Source of the DNA: Gammaproteobacteria bacterium
Lineage (GTDB): Bacteria; Pseudomonadota; Gammaproteobacteria; GCA-001735895
DNA length: 52,273 nucleotides
Direction: 5' to 3'
NCBI GenBank assembly: GCA_029862125.1
Contig: JAOTXY010000019.1
Location: 1-52,273 of the forward strand
Positions 38,193 through 48,679 of the stretch are shown here, one piece after another. The position numbers and the translations under genes are program-made. Position 1 is the stretch's first letter. Each line of letters opens with the position of its first letter. The notes under the pieces are model-generated. The model searched no databases, was not told the origin of the DNA, and worked only from the letters and a program-made list of their open reading frames with translations.

Positions 38193-39740
38193 TTGAGCAA
38201 GGCACTGACACTGACTCCTGGTAAAGCGCGCATTGCGGATTTGCGCCGCATCTACCGCAGTGACATACCGGTGCGCCTCGACGATGCCTGCAAATCCCGG
38301 GTCGATGCGGCTGCTAAAATTGTTGCCGACGCTGCCCGTGGGGACAAACCAGTTTATGGTATCAACACCGGTTTCGGCAAACTCGCGAGCACGCATATCG
38401 CGTCTGCAAAAACCGAACGATTACAGCGCAACCTGGTATTGTCGCACTGCTGTGGGGTTGGCGAGCCGTTACCGCGAGAGGTTGTGCGCCTGATCATAGC
38501 GATGAAAATGATATCGCTGGGCCGCGGGGCTTCGGGCGTCCGTTGGGACCTGATCCTGCGCCTGCAGACTTTTCTGCAACTCGACATAATTCCGGTAATT
38601 CCAGGGCAAGGATCGGTCGGTGCTTCGGGGGACCTGGCCCCGCTTGCGCACCTGGCAGCAGTGGTAATTGGTGAAGGTTTCGTGGTTTACCAGGAAAAAA
38701 CCATGCCGGCTGCCGACGCGCTTAAAGCGGTAAAACTGGAACCACTAAAGCTGGGACCTAAAGAAGGTCTTGGCATGATCAATGGTACCCAGGTATCGAC
38801 CGCGCTCGCACTCGCGGGCCTGTTCGACGCCTGGAGTCTTGCGCAAACTGCGTTGATCTCGGGCGCGCTCTCGACCGATGCGTTGATGAATTCACCCGCT
38901 CCTTTTCGACCGGAAATCCATGAGCTCAGAGGTCTACAGGGGCAGATCGATGTCGCCCATTGCCTGCGTGCTTTGCTCGAGGGATCCAAGATCAGGGAAT
39001 CTCACCGCGATGATGACGAACGCGTGCAGGATCCCTATAGCATTCGCTGTCAGCCACAGGTAATGGGCGCCTGCCTCGATCAGTTTCGGCATGTTGCGCA
39101 GATGCTCGAGATCGAAGCGAATGCGGTAACCGACAATCCGATAGTGGTGGTCGAAGACGAGTCGATTCTGTCCGGAGGTAATTTTCATGCCGAACCGGTG
39201 GCTTTCGGCGCCGATCAATGCGCACTCGCGATTGCCGAGATCGGTTCGATCACCGAGCGCCGCATCGCGATTACCGTGGACCCGGCGCAAAACTTTGGCC
39301 TGCCCGCGTTTCTTTCGCCCGATCCTGGACTCAATTCGGGGTTCATGATCGCCGAAGTCACCTCGGCCGCGTTAATGGCCGAAAACAAGCAGCGCGCCAT
39401 GCCCTGCTCGCTGGATTCAACCCCGACCAGCGCCAACCAGGAAGATCATGTTTCCATGGCTTGTCATGGCGCGCGTCGGCTCGCTGAAATGAACCACAAC
39501 CTGGCCTATATCATTGCGATCGAGCTGCTGGTCGGCGTCCAGGGCGTGGAATTTCGGGCGCCAATCGAAACCAGTGCGCGTCTGCGCCAGGTGATGAAAA
39601 AAGTTCGCGCTCACGTGGCAGCGCTTGAAGAAGATCGCTACCTGGCCGATGACATCGCTGAAATTAAGCAAATGGTTATGGATAGAAGCATCATTGCTTC
39701 TCTGGGTGAAATCGGCTTACTCCCTCAGCTCGATCCATGA
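38193..39740 (+). CDS. hutH: histidine ammonia-lyase
   Basis: HutH deaminates histidine to urocanate, the entry step of the pathway. The 515-residue product has the Ala-Ser-Gly triad (144-146, in [15 protein letters not shown]) that cyclises to the MIO cofactor, with [11 protein letters not shown] and the later [10 protein letters not shown] block intact. The start codon is TTG preceded by GAGAGG. It begins 11 bases after hutF and its stop overlaps the hutG ATG (ATGA), so the genes are cotranslated. Confidence 0.97.
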   Translation: MSKALTLTPGKARIADLRRIYRSDIPVRLDDACKSRVDAAAKIVADAARGDKPVYGINTGFGKLASTHIASAKTERLQRNLVLSHCCGVGEPLPREVVRLIIAMKMISLGRGASGVRWDLILRLQTFLQLDIIPVIPGQGSVGASGDLAPLAHLAAVVIGEGFVVYQEKTMPAADALKAVKLEPLKLGPKEGLGMINGTQVSTALALAGLFDAWSLAQTALISGALSTDALMNSPAPFRPEIHELRGLQGQIDVAHCLRALLEGSKIRESHRDDDERVQDPYSIRCQPQVMGACLDQFRHVAQMLEIEANAVTDNPIVVVEDESILSGGNFHAEPVAFGADQCALAIAEIGSITERRIAITVDPAQNFGLPAFLSPDPGLNSGFMIAEVTSAALMAENKQRAMPCSLDSTPTSANQEDHVSMACHGARRLAEMNHNLAYIIAIELLVGVQGVEFRAPIETSARLRQVMKKVRAHVAALEEDRYLADDIAEIKQMVMDRSIIASLGEIGLLPQLDP

Positions 39741-40519
39741 AGCCTGGTATCAAGACGGGCGACGGCCCGTTACTACTGGCTCAGCCCCACGGCGGTACCG
39801 TAATCCCCGATTCAATCCTGGCCCGACTTAATCACCATGGCGAGGCCAGGGCCGATACCGATTGGCACATCGGCCGCCTCTATGCAAATTTGCTCAGCGA
39901 TACCACCATCGTCAGCACTTCGATACATCGTTACGTCATCGATGCGAATCGCGACCCCACCGACGAGTCACTATACCCCGGGCAAAACACGACCAGCCTG
40001 TGCCCGACCACGACTTTTGACGGCGACGAAATATATCTCGAAGGACAGGCGCCTTCGCGGGACGAGATAAATCAACGCCAGCAGCTATATCACCAGCCTT
40101 ATCACGACGCGCTTCGTGAACAACTCGAGCGAATACACCAAAGGTTCGGCTATGCAATACTTTACGACTGCCATTCAATTCGCTCACTCGTACCCTATTT
40201 ATTCGAGGGGCAATTGCCCGACCTTAATATCGGTACCAACAACGGCAGTAGCTGTGGCGCAGTGATCGAATCCGCGGTTCGCAGCGCCTGTACTCGAGCC
40301 CCGGAATATCGCACCGTGGTGAATGGCCGCTTCAAGGGGGGCTGGACCACGCGGCATTACGGTGAACCCGGGCGCGGATTTCATGCCATCCAGATGGAGC
40401 TGGCACAATGTAATTACATGGTCGAGGCGCCGCCGTGGCATTATGTCGATGACAAGGCTGACAAACTTCGTGTTATTCTTGGTGATATCCTGAAAACCCT
40501 GGCCAAAATCCTGGAATAA
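39737..40519 (+). CDS. hutG: N-formylglutamate deformylase
   Basis: HutG releases formate from N-formyl-L-glutamate, yielding glutamate, and completes the HutF/HutG branch. The 260-residue product has QPHGG near the N-terminus, [42 protein letters not shown] and [23 protein letters not shown], the conserved set of the FGase family. The ATG overlaps the hutH stop by four bases. The presence of HutF plus this enzyme, with no formiminoglutamase, defines the pathway variant. Confidence 0.96.
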   Translation: MKPGIKTGDGPLLLAQPHGGTVIPDSILARLNHHGEARADTDWHIGRLYANLLSDTTIVSTSIHRYVIDANRDPTDESLYPGQNTTSLCPTTTFDGDEIYLEGQAPSRDEINQRQQLYHQPYHDALREQLERIHQRFGYAILYDCHSIRSLVPYLFEGQLPDLNIGTNNGSSCGAVIESAVRSACTRAPEYRTVVNGRFKGGWTTRHYGEPGRGFHAIQMELAQCNYMVEAPPWHYVDDKADKLRVILGDILKTLAKILE

Positions 40520-40531
40520 ATCCCTCCATCC

Positions 40532-41143
40532 ATGCTGCAGATCACCAAAGACCCAATCGGCAGGGGAAAAGAACGAGCCTGCTATGTTCACCCTGACGAC
40601 CCGCGCAAGGCAATCAAGATTTCAACCGGTGAAGTCAGTACGCATTCGCGGCGCGAGATCAAGTTTTATCACGGGTTAAAAAAGCGTGGTGGCGTGGATG
40701 AAAAACATATCCCGAAGTTTTACGGCCTCTGCGAGACCAATCTCGGGCAGGGTATCGTTGTCGACCTGATTCGCAACTACGATGGTGAGGTTTCCAGACC
40801 ACTGAACTGGTATCTCGCCCAGGGTTGTCTGATCGAGGAATTTGAGCCCTACCTGGATGAACTGAAACACTCGTTTCTACAAAACCTGATCATATTCAAT
40901 CATGACATGACCATTGGTAACCTGCTGGTACAGAAATTTTCGACGCGTAAGACGCGACTGGTTGCAATCGATGGCCTCGGCGATGTGACCGCACTCAACT
41001 GGCTGGATTTCTTTCCCTTCCTGGTGCAACGCAAAATACGGCGCCGCTGGGCTCGCTTTATGGCCCGCGTCTATCGCACCCGCGAGGTTCGCCTGCAACG
41101 TGAAGCAATGGATACCGAGTCAGCGTCAGGCAATCAGCCATAA
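40532..41143 (+). CDS. YrbL-family (PhoP regulatory network) kinase-like protein
   Basis: The 203-residue product resembles YrbL. It begins with a glycine-rich IGRGKERACYVHPDDPRKAIKI, has REIKFYHGLKKRG and IPKFYG, and then a catalytic-loop-like IIFNHDMTIGNLLVQ followed by VAIDGLGD. These match the layout of protein-kinase-like/APH folds. Its substrate is unknown; E. coli yrbL is in the PhoP network. It starts 12 bases after hutG and so is probably cotranscribed with the hut genes, which is not a usual position. Confidence 0.82.
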   Translation: MLQITKDPIGRGKERACYVHPDDPRKAIKISTGEVSTHSRREIKFYHGLKKRGGVDEKHIPKFYGLCETNLGQGIVVDLIRNYDGEVSRPLNWYLAQGCLIEEFEPYLDELKHSFLQNLIIFNHDMTIGNLLVQKFSTRKTRLVAIDGLGDVTALNWLDFFPFLVQRKIRRRWARFMARVYRTREVRLQREAMDTESASGNQP

Positions 41144-41182
41144 GACCTGGGTTAAATCTGGCATTACCTGAAAAACATTGAA

Positions 41183-42550
41183 ATGAACTCGCTATTTCAT
41201 CCCAGCCTTTATCAATTTGACCAGGCACAACCGTCGTACTGGGAGGCGACCGCGGGTAGTTCGAAATTAAAAAGCGAAACTCTTTCGGGAGCGCATAGTT
41301 GCGATGTCGCGATCATCGGCGGCGGCTATACCGGGCTTTCTGCGGCATTGCACCTGGCGCGCGATTTCAGCGTCGATGTATGCCTGCTCGAGGCTGGACA
41401 CATTGGCTGGGGCGCTTCGGGACGCAATGGTGGCTTTTGTACCATGGGTGGCACCAAGGTCTCATTGAAGTCCCAATTGAAGAGGTTCGGCGTCGAGCAA
41501 ACCCGCAGCTTCCATCAAAGCCAGGCAGAAGCGGTAAACCTCGTGCGTGCGCTAGGCGAGGATGAAAATATTGACTACCTGCCCCAGGGTGACTGCGAGT
41601 TCATCGTTGCTGACAGCCTCGCCCATTTCGTCGACCTGCAGAAACAGGCAGAACTCGAGCAGACGCTGCTAGGCCTCGACGTCACCGTCCATAGCCAGAA
41701 CGAGTTTCGCGAGATCGGCTACGACTCACCGCATCAACACGGCGCGATAGCGCTCAGGCCTTCGTTTGCACTTCACCCGTTACGCTATGCCCGTGGGCTT
41801 GCTGCTGCTGCAGAACGCAGGGGTGCTCGAATCCATGCGCACAGCGAGGTCGTGCACTGGCACAAGCAGGGGGACGGTAGCCATCTACTCGAAACCGCTA
41901 GCGGCAGCCTGCACGCCAAACAGGTTATTCTGACCGGTAACGGTTTCATGCCCGAGCACTTGCATCGCGGTGTTCAAGGCAGACCTTTACCCGTGCAAAG
42001 CGCCATCGTCGTCACCCGCCCGATGAGCGAGCCCGAGTTACAGCAAAAGGGCTGGCATACCGAAAATCCGGCGATTAACTCGAAGCACATGTTTTTCTAC
42101 TATCGCCTGCTGAGCGATAGACGCTTCATGCTCGGTGGTCGTGCCAATCACATCGGTGACCCGGCGGGAGCAGAGCAAACTTTCCGTGAACTCAAGCAAT
42201 CGATTGCGCGCATGTGGCCTCAATTTGCCGATATCGAGTACACCCATCAATGGCGCGGACTGGTTTGCTTCGCACTGAATTTGCGGCCATCGATCGGCAG
42301 GATGCCCGAGGATAAATCAGTTTTCTTTGCTTACGGCTACCATGGCAACGGGGTCAACAGCGCTACCTGGAGCGGTCGGGAACTGGCCAGATGGATGGCG
42401 GGGAAAAATTCCGGAAACAGCGTTTTGCCAGCGCACTTACCCGCCATCATTCGCGGCAGACCGCCCAGGTTTCCACTCGCGTTTTTACGCCGCCAGTATG
42501 TACGGGCCGGTTTGGGTCTTTACAGCCTGCGCGATCGCTTCAATTTTTAA
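41183..42550 (+). CDS. FAD-dependent amino-acid/amine oxidase (DAO family, PuuB-like)
   Basis: The 455-residue product has an N-terminal dinucleotide fold (CDVAIIGGGYTGLSAALHLA near residue 40), then LEAGHIGWGASGRNGGFCTMGG, a signature of the gamma-glutamylputrescine/glycine-type oxidase group. RLLSDRRFMLGGRANHIGD and the C-terminal FAYGYHGNGVNSATWSGREL FAD motif are also present. The substrate is an amine or secondary amino acid, not determinable here. It lies between the YrbL-like gene and a TauE/SafE exporter in the same direction. Confidence 0.88.
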   Translation: MNSLFHPSLYQFDQAQPSYWEATAGSSKLKSETLSGAHSCDVAIIGGGYTGLSAALHLARDFSVDVCLLEAGHIGWGASGRNGGFCTMGGTKVSLKSQLKRFGVEQTRSFHQSQAEAVNLVRALGEDENIDYLPQGDCEFIVADSLAHFVDLQKQAELEQTLLGLDVTVHSQNEFREIGYDSPHQHGAIALRPSFALHPLRYARGLAAAAERRGARIHAHSEVVHWHKQGDGSHLLETASGSLHAKQVILTGNGFMPEHLHRGVQGRPLPVQSAIVVTRPMSEPELQQKGWHTENPAINSKHMFFYYRLLSDRRFMLGGRANHIGDPAGAEQTFRELKQSIARMWPQFADIEYTHQWRGLVCFALNLRPSIGRMPEDKSVFFAYGYHGNGVNSATWSGRELARWMAGKNSGNSVLPAHLPAIIRGRPPRFPLAFLRRQYVRAGLGLYSLRDRFNF

Positions 42551-42562
42551 AGATCAAGATAC

Positions 42563-43306
42563 GTGGATTTCCCCAATATCAGTTTAAGCGGCGAGCCGGG
42601 CATGGCAATTGTAGCCATCGTCGCCTTCGGCGCCGGATTGATCCGCGGATTCACCGGTTTCGGTGGGCCCGCGTTTATCCTCGCAATTCTGACCCTGTTT
42701 TTTACACCCTATAGCATAGTGTCGAAAATCCTGGTGGTGGATTTTATTGCCAGCGTCTACCTGTTCAAGGTTGTTTACCGGGAAATCGACTGGCGCGCAA
42801 CCGCGTCGATGGTGATTCCAACCCTGCTATGTATGCCGCTCGGCCACTGGTTACTGATCGAACTTGATCCGCTGTGGATGAAGCGCGCAATGGCGCTGAT
42901 TATTGCAACTGTGTGCGTCATGATGCTGGTAGGGTTTCGCTACCGGCATCCAATGACAACCAACTGGCTGATTTTTGTCGGCGTCTGTGCCGGTATCGTT
43001 TTTGGTGGTAGCTACATCGCGCTGGTCGCGGTCGTGTTTATCCTGCTCGGGCCTTATGACAAGCACCAGGGGCGCACCCTGATCATCTCCTGGTCGTTTT
43101 TCGCAGTGCTCGGCTTCGCCCTGATTTCTGCGCTCAGTGGCACCACCGGTGTCGATGATGTAATCGCCGCCGCGCCCGGTGCAGCAACCTATCTACTGGG
43201 CACCTGGATGGGTTCACATGGGTTTCACAAATCGAGTGAAAAAGTTTTCCGTCGTGCTGCAATCGCGGTACTTTTATGCCTTGCGATATTTAACCTGGTT
43301 ATTTAG
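42563..43306 (+). CDS. TauE/SafE (TSUP) family membrane transporter
   Basis: The 247-residue integral membrane protein has about eight hydrophobic segments, with GLIRGFTGFGGPAFILAIL near the N-terminus, the conserved motif of the TSUP family (sulfite, sulfonate or organic-anion export). A second related half begins at about residue 130 (GVCAGIVFGGSYIALVAVVFI). The start is GTG, 12 bases after the oxidase gene, so the two are probably cotranscribed. The substrate is unknown. Confidence 0.88.
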   Translation: MDFPNISLSGEPGMAIVAIVAFGAGLIRGFTGFGGPAFILAILTLFFTPYSIVSKILVVDFIASVYLFKVVYREIDWRATASMVIPTLLCMPLGHWLLIELDPLWMKRAMALIIATVCVMMLVGFRYRHPMTTNWLIFVGVCAGIVFGGSYIALVAVVFILLGPYDKHQGRTLIISWSFFAVLGFALISALSGTTGVDDVIAAAPGAATYLLGTWMGSHGFHKSSEKVFRRAAIAVLLCLAIFNLVI

Positions 43307-43366
43307 TCAAGCGCCGACATTTTAATCCCCGATCGGGTAGAATCGCGCCCCTACCCGGATTTCCAC

Positions 43367-45541
43367 ATGCAAATTGAACTCAACTCCCAGCCCCGGCCCC
43401 TGAATCATTACCCGCTGTACTGGGCGGAATGCTTTGGTACGGCCCCGTTTTTGCCGATGTCGCGAACGGAAATGGAGCAACTCGGTTGGGATAGTTGCGA
43501 CATCATTGTCGTAACCGGCGATGCTTACGTCGATCATCCGAGTTTCGGCATGGCGATCATCGGGCGCCTGCTCGAAGCACAGGGGTATCGCGTCGGCATT
43601 ATCGCGCAGCCTGACTGGCATTCTGCCGAACCGTTTAAAGCGCTTGGCAAGCCCAACCTGTTTTTTGGCGTGACCGCGGGCAACATGGATTCGATGATTA
43701 ATCGCTATACCGCGGATCGAAAAATCCGTAGCGACGATGCTTACTCGCCGGACGATATCGGTGGCAAGCGTCCCGATCGCTGCTCGATTGTTTACGCACA
43801 ACGCTGCCGCGAAGCCTTCACCGACACGCCCATTGTAATCGGCGGCATCGAAGCCTCGCTGCGCCGGATTGCGCACTACGATTACTGGCAGGACAAGGTA
43901 AGACGCTCTATCCTGGCCGACGCCAGGGCCGATATTCTGCTCTATGGCAATGCCGAGCGTGCCATCGTCGAGATTGCGCATCGCCTGGCCAACGGCGAAA
44001 CAGTTGATCAAATCACCGATGTGCGCGGGACTGCATTTTTCGTCAAGGACTTGCCAGCCGACTGGACCGTGATCGATTCGACCAACGTCGATAAACCCGG
44101 GCGGGTGGAAAATCCGCAAAATCCTTACGCAATCATCGATCAATCGGTTTGCGATGCAAGCCCGGACAATGACCAGGCGCCTGCCGCCGAGGTCAAACTC
44201 GAGGGTAAGCTTGCACGCGTGCAGCAGAAACTCGAACAACGCTTTAAAACTGTGGTACGCCTGCCCTCTTTTAACGATGTCAGTCGCGACCCGGTACTTT
44301 ATGCACACGCGAGTCGCGTACTCCATCTCGAAACCAATCCCGGCAATGCACGTGCACTGGTGCAAAACCAGGGTGGGCAGAAGATCTGGTTCAATCCACC
44401 ACCGATTCCACTTAGCACCGAAGAAATGGATTATGTATTCGGTTTCGATTACGCGCGCCTGCCACACCCGGTTTACGGCGACGCGCGCATACCCGCTTAC
44501 GAAATGATCCGCTTCTCGGTCAATATCATGCGTGGCTGTTTCGGCGGCTGTACCTTTTGCTCGATTACCGAACACGAGGGTCGCATCATCCAGAACCGCT
44601 CGCAGGAGTCGATCCTGCGTGAAATCGAAGTCATGCGAGACAAAGTCCCGGGGTTTACCGGGGTGGTATCCGATCTCGGCGGGCCGACCGCCAACATGTA
44701 CCGGATCGCCTGCAAGTCAAAGGCGATCGAAACAGCCTGCCGTCGCCCCTCCTGCGTCTACCCGGGAATCTGTGAAAACCTCAATACCGATCATTCGGCC
44801 CTGATCGAACTTTACCGTGGCGCGCGCGCCATCGATGGCGTGAAAAAGGTTTTGATCAGTTCCGGGCTGCGCTATGACCTCGCCGTGGAGTCGCCGAAAT
44901 ACGTCGAAGAGCTGGTCACCCATCACGTCGGCGGTTATTTGAAAATTGCACCAGAGCATACCGAGCAGGGTCCACTGTCAAAGATGATGAAACCGGGAAT
45001 GGGTAGCTACGATCGCTTCAAAAGGCTGTTTGAAAAATACTCCAGAAAGGCGGGCAAGGAACAGTATCTTATCCCCTACTTCATCGCCGCCCACCCCGGC
45101 ACCACCGATGAAGACATGTTGAACCTTGCTCTCTGGCTCAAGCAAAACGGCTTTCGCGCGGACCAGGTACAAAATTTTTACCCCTCCCCGATGGCAACCG
45201 CAACCGCGATGTACCACAGCGGTAAGAATCCGCTAAAACGAATCCGCCGCGATAGCGAGGAAGTCAACACTGCCAAGGGAGAAAAACAACGACGCCTGCA
45301 CAAGGCTTTTCTGCGCTACCATGACCCGGCCAACTGGCCCATGCTACGCTCGGCGTTAAAGGATATGGGCAGGGAGGAAATGATCGGCAACGGCAAGCAT
45401 CAACTGGTCCCGACCTACCAGCCTCGCGATACCGGCAGTTACCACAGCCCGCGACGTAAAAACAGTTACCAGGCCCGATCCGGAAGAGTTAAAAAGGGAA
45501 GCCTGTTAACACAACATACCGGTTTGCCACCGCGCAAGTAG
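43367..45541 (+). CDS. YgiQ family radical SAM protein
   Basis: The 724-residue product carries a radical SAM cluster motif C391-x3-C395-x2-C398 in [14 protein letters not shown]. The YgiQ N-terminal domain ([31 protein letters not shown]) and the C-terminal block with [20 protein letters not shown] and [17 protein letters not shown] are also present. The catalytic reaction of the family is not established. The gene starts about 60 bases after the TSUP gene, enough for its own promoter. Its stop is four bases from that of the convergent DUF3833 gene. Confidence 0.95.
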   Translation: MQIELNSQPRPLNHYPLYWAECFGTAPFLPMSRTEMEQLGWDSCDIIVVTGDAYVDHPSFGMAIIGRLLEAQGYRVGIIAQPDWHSAEPFKALGKPNLFFGVTAGNMDSMINRYTADRKIRSDDAYSPDDIGGKRPDRCSIVYAQRCREAFTDTPIVIGGIEASLRRIAHYDYWQDKVRRSILADARADILLYGNAERAIVEIAHRLANGETVDQITDVRGTAFFVKDLPADWTVIDSTNVDKPGRVENPQNPYAIIDQSVCDASPDNDQAPAAEVKLEGKLARVQQKLEQRFKTVVRLPSFNDVSRDPVLYAHASRVLHLETNPGNARALVQNQGGQKIWFNPPPIPLSTEEMDYVFGFDYARLPHPVYGDARIPAYEMIRFSVNIMRGCFGGCTFCSITEHEGRIIQNRSQESILREIEVMRDKVPGFTGVVSDLGGPTANMYRIACKSKAIETACRRPSCVYPGICENLNTDHSALIELYRGARAIDGVKKVLISSGLRYDLAVESPKYVEELVTHHVGGYLKIAPEHTEQGPLSKMMKPGMGSYDRFKRLFEKYSRKAGKEQYLIPYFIAAHPGTTDEDMLNLALWLKQNGFRADQVQNFYPSPMATATAMYHSGKNPLKRIRRDSEEVNTAKGEKQRRLHKAFLRYHDPANWPMLRSALKDMGREEMIGNGKHQLVPTYQPRDTGSYHSPRRKNSYQARSGRVKKGSLLTQHTGLPPRK

Positions 45542-45545
45542 AGGC

Positions 45546-46079
45546 TTATTCCTTTTCGATCACGAGGGTAATCTGGCCAACCTTAAAACCCCACTTGGTC
45601 ATGACTGATTCGTTTAACAACACTCGCTCCGACACCAGGTACATGCGGTCGTCGATACGCAAGTCAATCGTGCTGTCGTCATAGGGGATACGCAATACGT
45701 AATCCAGGAACAGACTGTTACCTGCCGCTATCATTTTGCCTTCCCCGATAACATCACCAGCAGTCGCAACATAACTGCCGTCTGATTGTGGTTTCAACTT
45801 CCAGACGCGGGATTGTTGTTCGCCGTCATCAAATACAAAGCTTTCGTCAAGGGTGCCGATGCCATCGACCCAGTAGGCTTTAATTTTTGCGCTGAAGTAG
45901 CGAATAACCTGCCCACCGTGATCCTTGACAATGCCATGGGCGCTGAGCTGGCCATCAAAAAATTTCTCCGGCACCAGTAGCGGTTTGTTATCGGCGTATT
46001 CATCGATCGTTATCGATGAACAGGCGTTGACGACCGTCAGGGCGAAAGCGACCAGCGTGGCTTTGAAAATCAGTTTCAT
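45546..46079 (-). CDS. DUF3833 family lipoprotein
   Basis: The 177-residue product begins MKLIFKATLVAFALTVVNACSS, a lipoprotein signal with the cysteine at about residue 20. The remainder is a beta-rich domain (FFDGQLSAHGIVKDHGGQVIR, FVFDDGEQQSRVWKLKP, IRIDDRMYLVSERVLLNES-like) typical of DUF3833. It is the last gene of the leftward stress/lipid operon, overlapping the previous stop by four bases (ATGA). The family is found in RpoE/ChrR-linked operons. A lipocalin-like lipid-binding role is inference. Confidence 0.87.
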   Translation of the reverse strand: MKLIFKATLVAFALTVVNACSSITIDEYADNKPLLVPEKFFDGQLSAHGIVKDHGGQVIRYFSAKIKAYWVDGIGTLDESFVFDDGEQQSRVWKLKPQSDGSYVATAGDVIGEGKMIAAGNSLFLDYVLRIPYDDSTIDLRIDDRMYLVSERVLLNESVMTKWGFKVGQITLVIEKE

Positions 46080-46909
46080 AGCGCCAATTGCCGGCTATCG
46101 AAGGCCGACACCTTCCGCTCAACCGCTTTTCCAGTTAATTTCATATCGTTGACACTGCAGGCCTTGGCGGGGACATCCTGGTAGTTGTAACGGATATCGA
46201 CCACGAGCCCTTCACCTTTGCCATCGCCGATATTTGAAAGCCCACGGTAACGGGTAAGACGTTTAAGTTTGGCGTCATATCCAAGTTCAATCGGCGCCAC
46301 CAGCATCCGCAGGAACCAGTTATTCATTTCCAGCCTGAAGCATTGATCAGATTCGGTGTCATAGGTACAGCTGGTCGGCTTGATGCGCAGCTTAACCAGG
46401 CTTTCGCGGGCAGCAAACGGAAACTGGAAACTCTTGTTCTCGCCGGCTAACAGGCTATCCCAGTTACCCGTTACAAATGCATCGAAACCGGCATCTATCA
46501 CGACCGGTAAATTTGCGCTGGGCCGGGTCGAGATAACCTTCCCGGGTCCGGAACTGTTTTCATCCTTTACCGTCATGGTGACTTCATCCTGTTTCAGTTC
46601 AACCTCGATCGATTCCTGCGAATAGAAATTATGCTGCACAAAAGATGGTGTCGTTGGTCCCGTGTTGTAGCTCAATATTTTATGTGCAATCAGCTGACCC
46701 TCGACGTTGCGATATATCACCTCGCGTGCGAGCGCATCACCGCTGAGACAATGAGTTTCGCTATACAGGGGTTCATCGCTTTTCAGGTCATAGGCCTCGC
46801 CAATGGTCTGGGCGACGATGTCGTTGGCATAGGCGGCCGGCATCATCACGCCTAATAACAGCGCGATAACAACCATAGGGCAGCTTTTGTTTCGGGTTCC
46901 GGTATTCAT
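46076..46909 (-). CDS. periplasmic protein of unknown function in the DUF2878/DUF3833 operon
   Basis: The 277-residue product from the ATG at 46909 starts with a signal peptide (MVVIALLLGVMMPAAYA near residues 12-28) and so is exported. The mature part is beta-rich (SETHCLSGDALAREVIYRN, FDAFVTGNWDSLLAGENKSF, LEMNNWFLRMLVAPIELGYD), reminiscent of a periplasmic lipid-binding barrel, but I cannot name a family. It overlaps both neighbours by ATGA junctions. An upstream extension of the frame would run far into the DUF2878 gene and is rejected. Confidence 0.78.
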   Translation of the reverse strand: MNTGTRNKSCPMVVIALLLGVMMPAAYANDIVAQTIGEAYDLKSDEPLYSETHCLSGDALAREVIYRNVEGQLIAHKILSYNTGPTTPSFVQHNFYSQESIEVELKQDEVTMTVKDENSSGPGKVISTRPSANLPVVIDAGFDAFVTGNWDSLLAGENKSFQFPFAARESLVKLRIKPTSCTYDTESDQCFRLEMNNWFLRMLVAPIELGYDAKLKRLTRYRGLSNIGDGKGEGLVVDIRYNYQDVPAKACSVNDMKLTGKAVERKVSAFDSRQLAL

Positions 46910-47409
46910 GATTTCAGTCTTCCCGCGTAGTAGATTCCAAATGGAAATAACAGCGCCCAACCGATGGCCATGATCAACATTGATGTCATCAGTGGCAATC
47001 CAAGTTCGGCGTCTGTCAAATTGCTTCCCAGCCAGTAGCTGGCCGGTCCAAGCACCGCCGCAAATATGACTGCCAGCAGGAGATGTCGATTCATCCAGAA
47101 CAGGCCGTGCATGAAAGTGGTGGCAAACAATACCCACAGGCATACCAGCCAAAGCGGGATTCCGAGCACCAGGGTATCACCGTATTGAATGACCCCGGTT
47201 TGCGCCATCAGCATATCCCACAGGCAGCCGACGACTACCACGATTCCGATTAACTTCCACTCGACAAAATTGCTGAGAACCAGCCAGTTATGGATAAACA
47301 ACGCCGCAATTGTAAAAATCACGGCATAGATATCGCCACCCATGACACAAACGAACCAGCCAATCTGGAATAGTGCCAGGTTGATCAGTATCTTCTTCAC
47401 GCCCAACAT
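46906..47409 (-). CDS. DUF2878 family membrane protein
   Basis: The 167-residue product has five or so hydrophobic helices (ILINLALFQIGWFVCVMGG, VEWKLIGIVVVVGCLWDML, LGIPLWLVCLWVLFATTFMH, LLLAVIFAAVLGPASYWLG, MTSMLIMAIGWALLFPFGIY). This pattern, including the ASYWLG segment, is that of DUF2878 proteins, which recur next to CFA-like methyltransferases in ChrR-linked operons. No enzymatic residues can be named. It starts 10 bases after the methyltransferase gene. Confidence 0.85.
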   Translation of the reverse strand: MLGVKKILINLALFQIGWFVCVMGGDIYAVIFTIAALFIHNWLVLSNFVEWKLIGIVVVVGCLWDMLMAQTGVIQYGDTLVLGIPLWLVCLWVLFATTFMHGLFWMNRHLLLAVIFAAVLGPASYWLGSNLTDAELGLPLMTSMLIMAIGWALLFPFGIYYAGRLKS

Positions 47410-47419
47410 TTCCGTTCGA

Positions 47420-48679
47420 TCAAGACTGGCCGGTTCTGCGCCAATCAGGTTTTGCGAACAGAATTTGCGAGGTGCCTATAATACGCTCCTCGAACCCGCC
47501 CTGGCAGTAGCACAGGTAGTAATTCCACATGCGGATGAAATAGTCATCGAATCCCAGTGCCTTGACTTCATCCAGCTTCGCCAAAAAACGCTCACGCCAT
47601 ACTTCGAGTGTCCTGGCGTAGTCTTCTCCGATCTCCTGCATCCCGACCATCAGCAGGTCGGTGTTCGACCTGACCGACGAAATAATCGCTTCATGGCTCG
47701 GCAATGAGCCACCCGGGAAAATGTAGCGCTGGATAAAATCAACCGACTTTCGCGCGTACTGGTAGCGTTGATCCGGTATCGTAATCGCCTGCAGTAGCAT
47801 CAGGCCGTCATCCTTCAGCAACGCCGCACAGCCGCTGAAATACTGCTTGTAGAACTCGTGACCCACCGCTTCGATCATTTCCACCGAGACCAGCTTATCG
47901 TAACGCCCGCTCAGGTTTCGATAATCCTCGAATAGAACCGTGATCTTCCCGTCGAGGCCTTCTTCCTGCACTCGCCGGGTTGCAGTATCGTACTGTTCTC
48001 GTGAAATCGTTGTGGTCGTTACCCGGCAGCCATAATGCCGGGCCGCATAAATCGCCAGACCACCCCATCCGGTTCCAATTTCAAGCAGGTGATCACTGGG
48101 CTTGAGCTCGAGTTTACGGCAGATAACCTCGAGCTTGTGCAGCGCTGCTTCATCGAGATCGGCGTCCACACTTGGAAAGATTGCCGCCGAGTACATCATT
48201 TCCGGATCGAGAAACAATTCGAAAAAGTCGTTGCTCAAATCATAATGCCGCGAAATATTGTCACGCGCCTGCTTTTCGGTGTTGCGGTTGAGCAGGTGAA
48301 GAACCTTGTCCCCGGCACGTTGAATCACTGATTTTGAATCATCCATTTCGTTCAGAAAATCGATATTGACCGACATCAGACGCACAACGTCGACGAGGTT
48401 CGGTGTGGTCCACTTACCCAGCATATAGGCCTCTGCGCCGCCGATGGAGCCACCAAAGGCGATATCCCTGTAGGTACCGGGATCCTGGATCACGATCTTT
48501 GCCTTGACATCGATCTCGTCAGCCGGATTTCCAAAACCGTGTAACTCGTCGCCATCTTCAATCAACAGGTATCCACGCGGCATCTGTTGCAGGCGCTTGA
48601 GGAGCTGATGCTTGGCAAAACCATTTATAAGGCCTGGTTTTTCGGGCACTTTAACTACGGAGGGATTTACAGTATTCAT
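47420..48679 (-). CDS. cyclopropane-fatty-acid-synthase-like SAM methyltransferase
   Basis: The 419-residue product has the CFA N-terminal lipid-binding domain (about 30-130) and a methyltransferase domain with LLEIGTGWGGLAIYAARHYG and TTTISREQ. The catalytic-domain segments EMIEAVGHEFYKQYF and QRYIFPGGSLPSHE are also present. Relatives in RpoE/ChrR operons act on phospholipid acyl chains, either cyclopropanating or methylating them; in Rhodobacter such enzymes are linked to furan fatty acids. Which reaction occurs here cannot be told. The ATG at 48679 overlaps the DUF1365 stop as ATGA, which favours it over an upstream ATG. Confidence 0.9.
   Translation of the reverse strand: MNTVNPSVVKVPEKPGLINGFAKHQLLKRLQQMPRGYLLIEDGDELHGFGNPADEIDVKAKIVIQDPGTYRDIAFGGSIGGAEAYMLGKWTTPNLVDVVRLMSVNIDFLNEMDDSKSVIQRAGDKVLHLLNRNTEKQARDNISRHYDLSNDFFELFLDPEMMYSAAIFPSVDADLDEAALHKLEVICRKLELKPSDHLLEIGTGWGGLAIYAARHYGCRVTTTTISREQYDTATRRVQEEGLDGKITVLFEDYRNLSGRYDKLVSVEMIEAVGHEFYKQYFSGCAALLKDDGLMLLQAITIPDQRYQYARKSVDFIQRYIFPGGSLPSHEAIISSVRSNTDLLMVGMQEIGEDYARTLEVWRERFLAKLDEVKALGFDDYFIRMWNYYLCYCQGGFEERIIGTSQILFAKPDWRRTGQS

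Noticed and set aside
43322-44575. Long leftward open frame of 417 codons opposite the YgiQ gene
   Set aside because: It lies wholly antisense to a clear radical SAM gene with an intact cluster motif. Its translation has no recognisable family and is rich in residues typical of reverse-frame artefacts in GC-balanced DNA.
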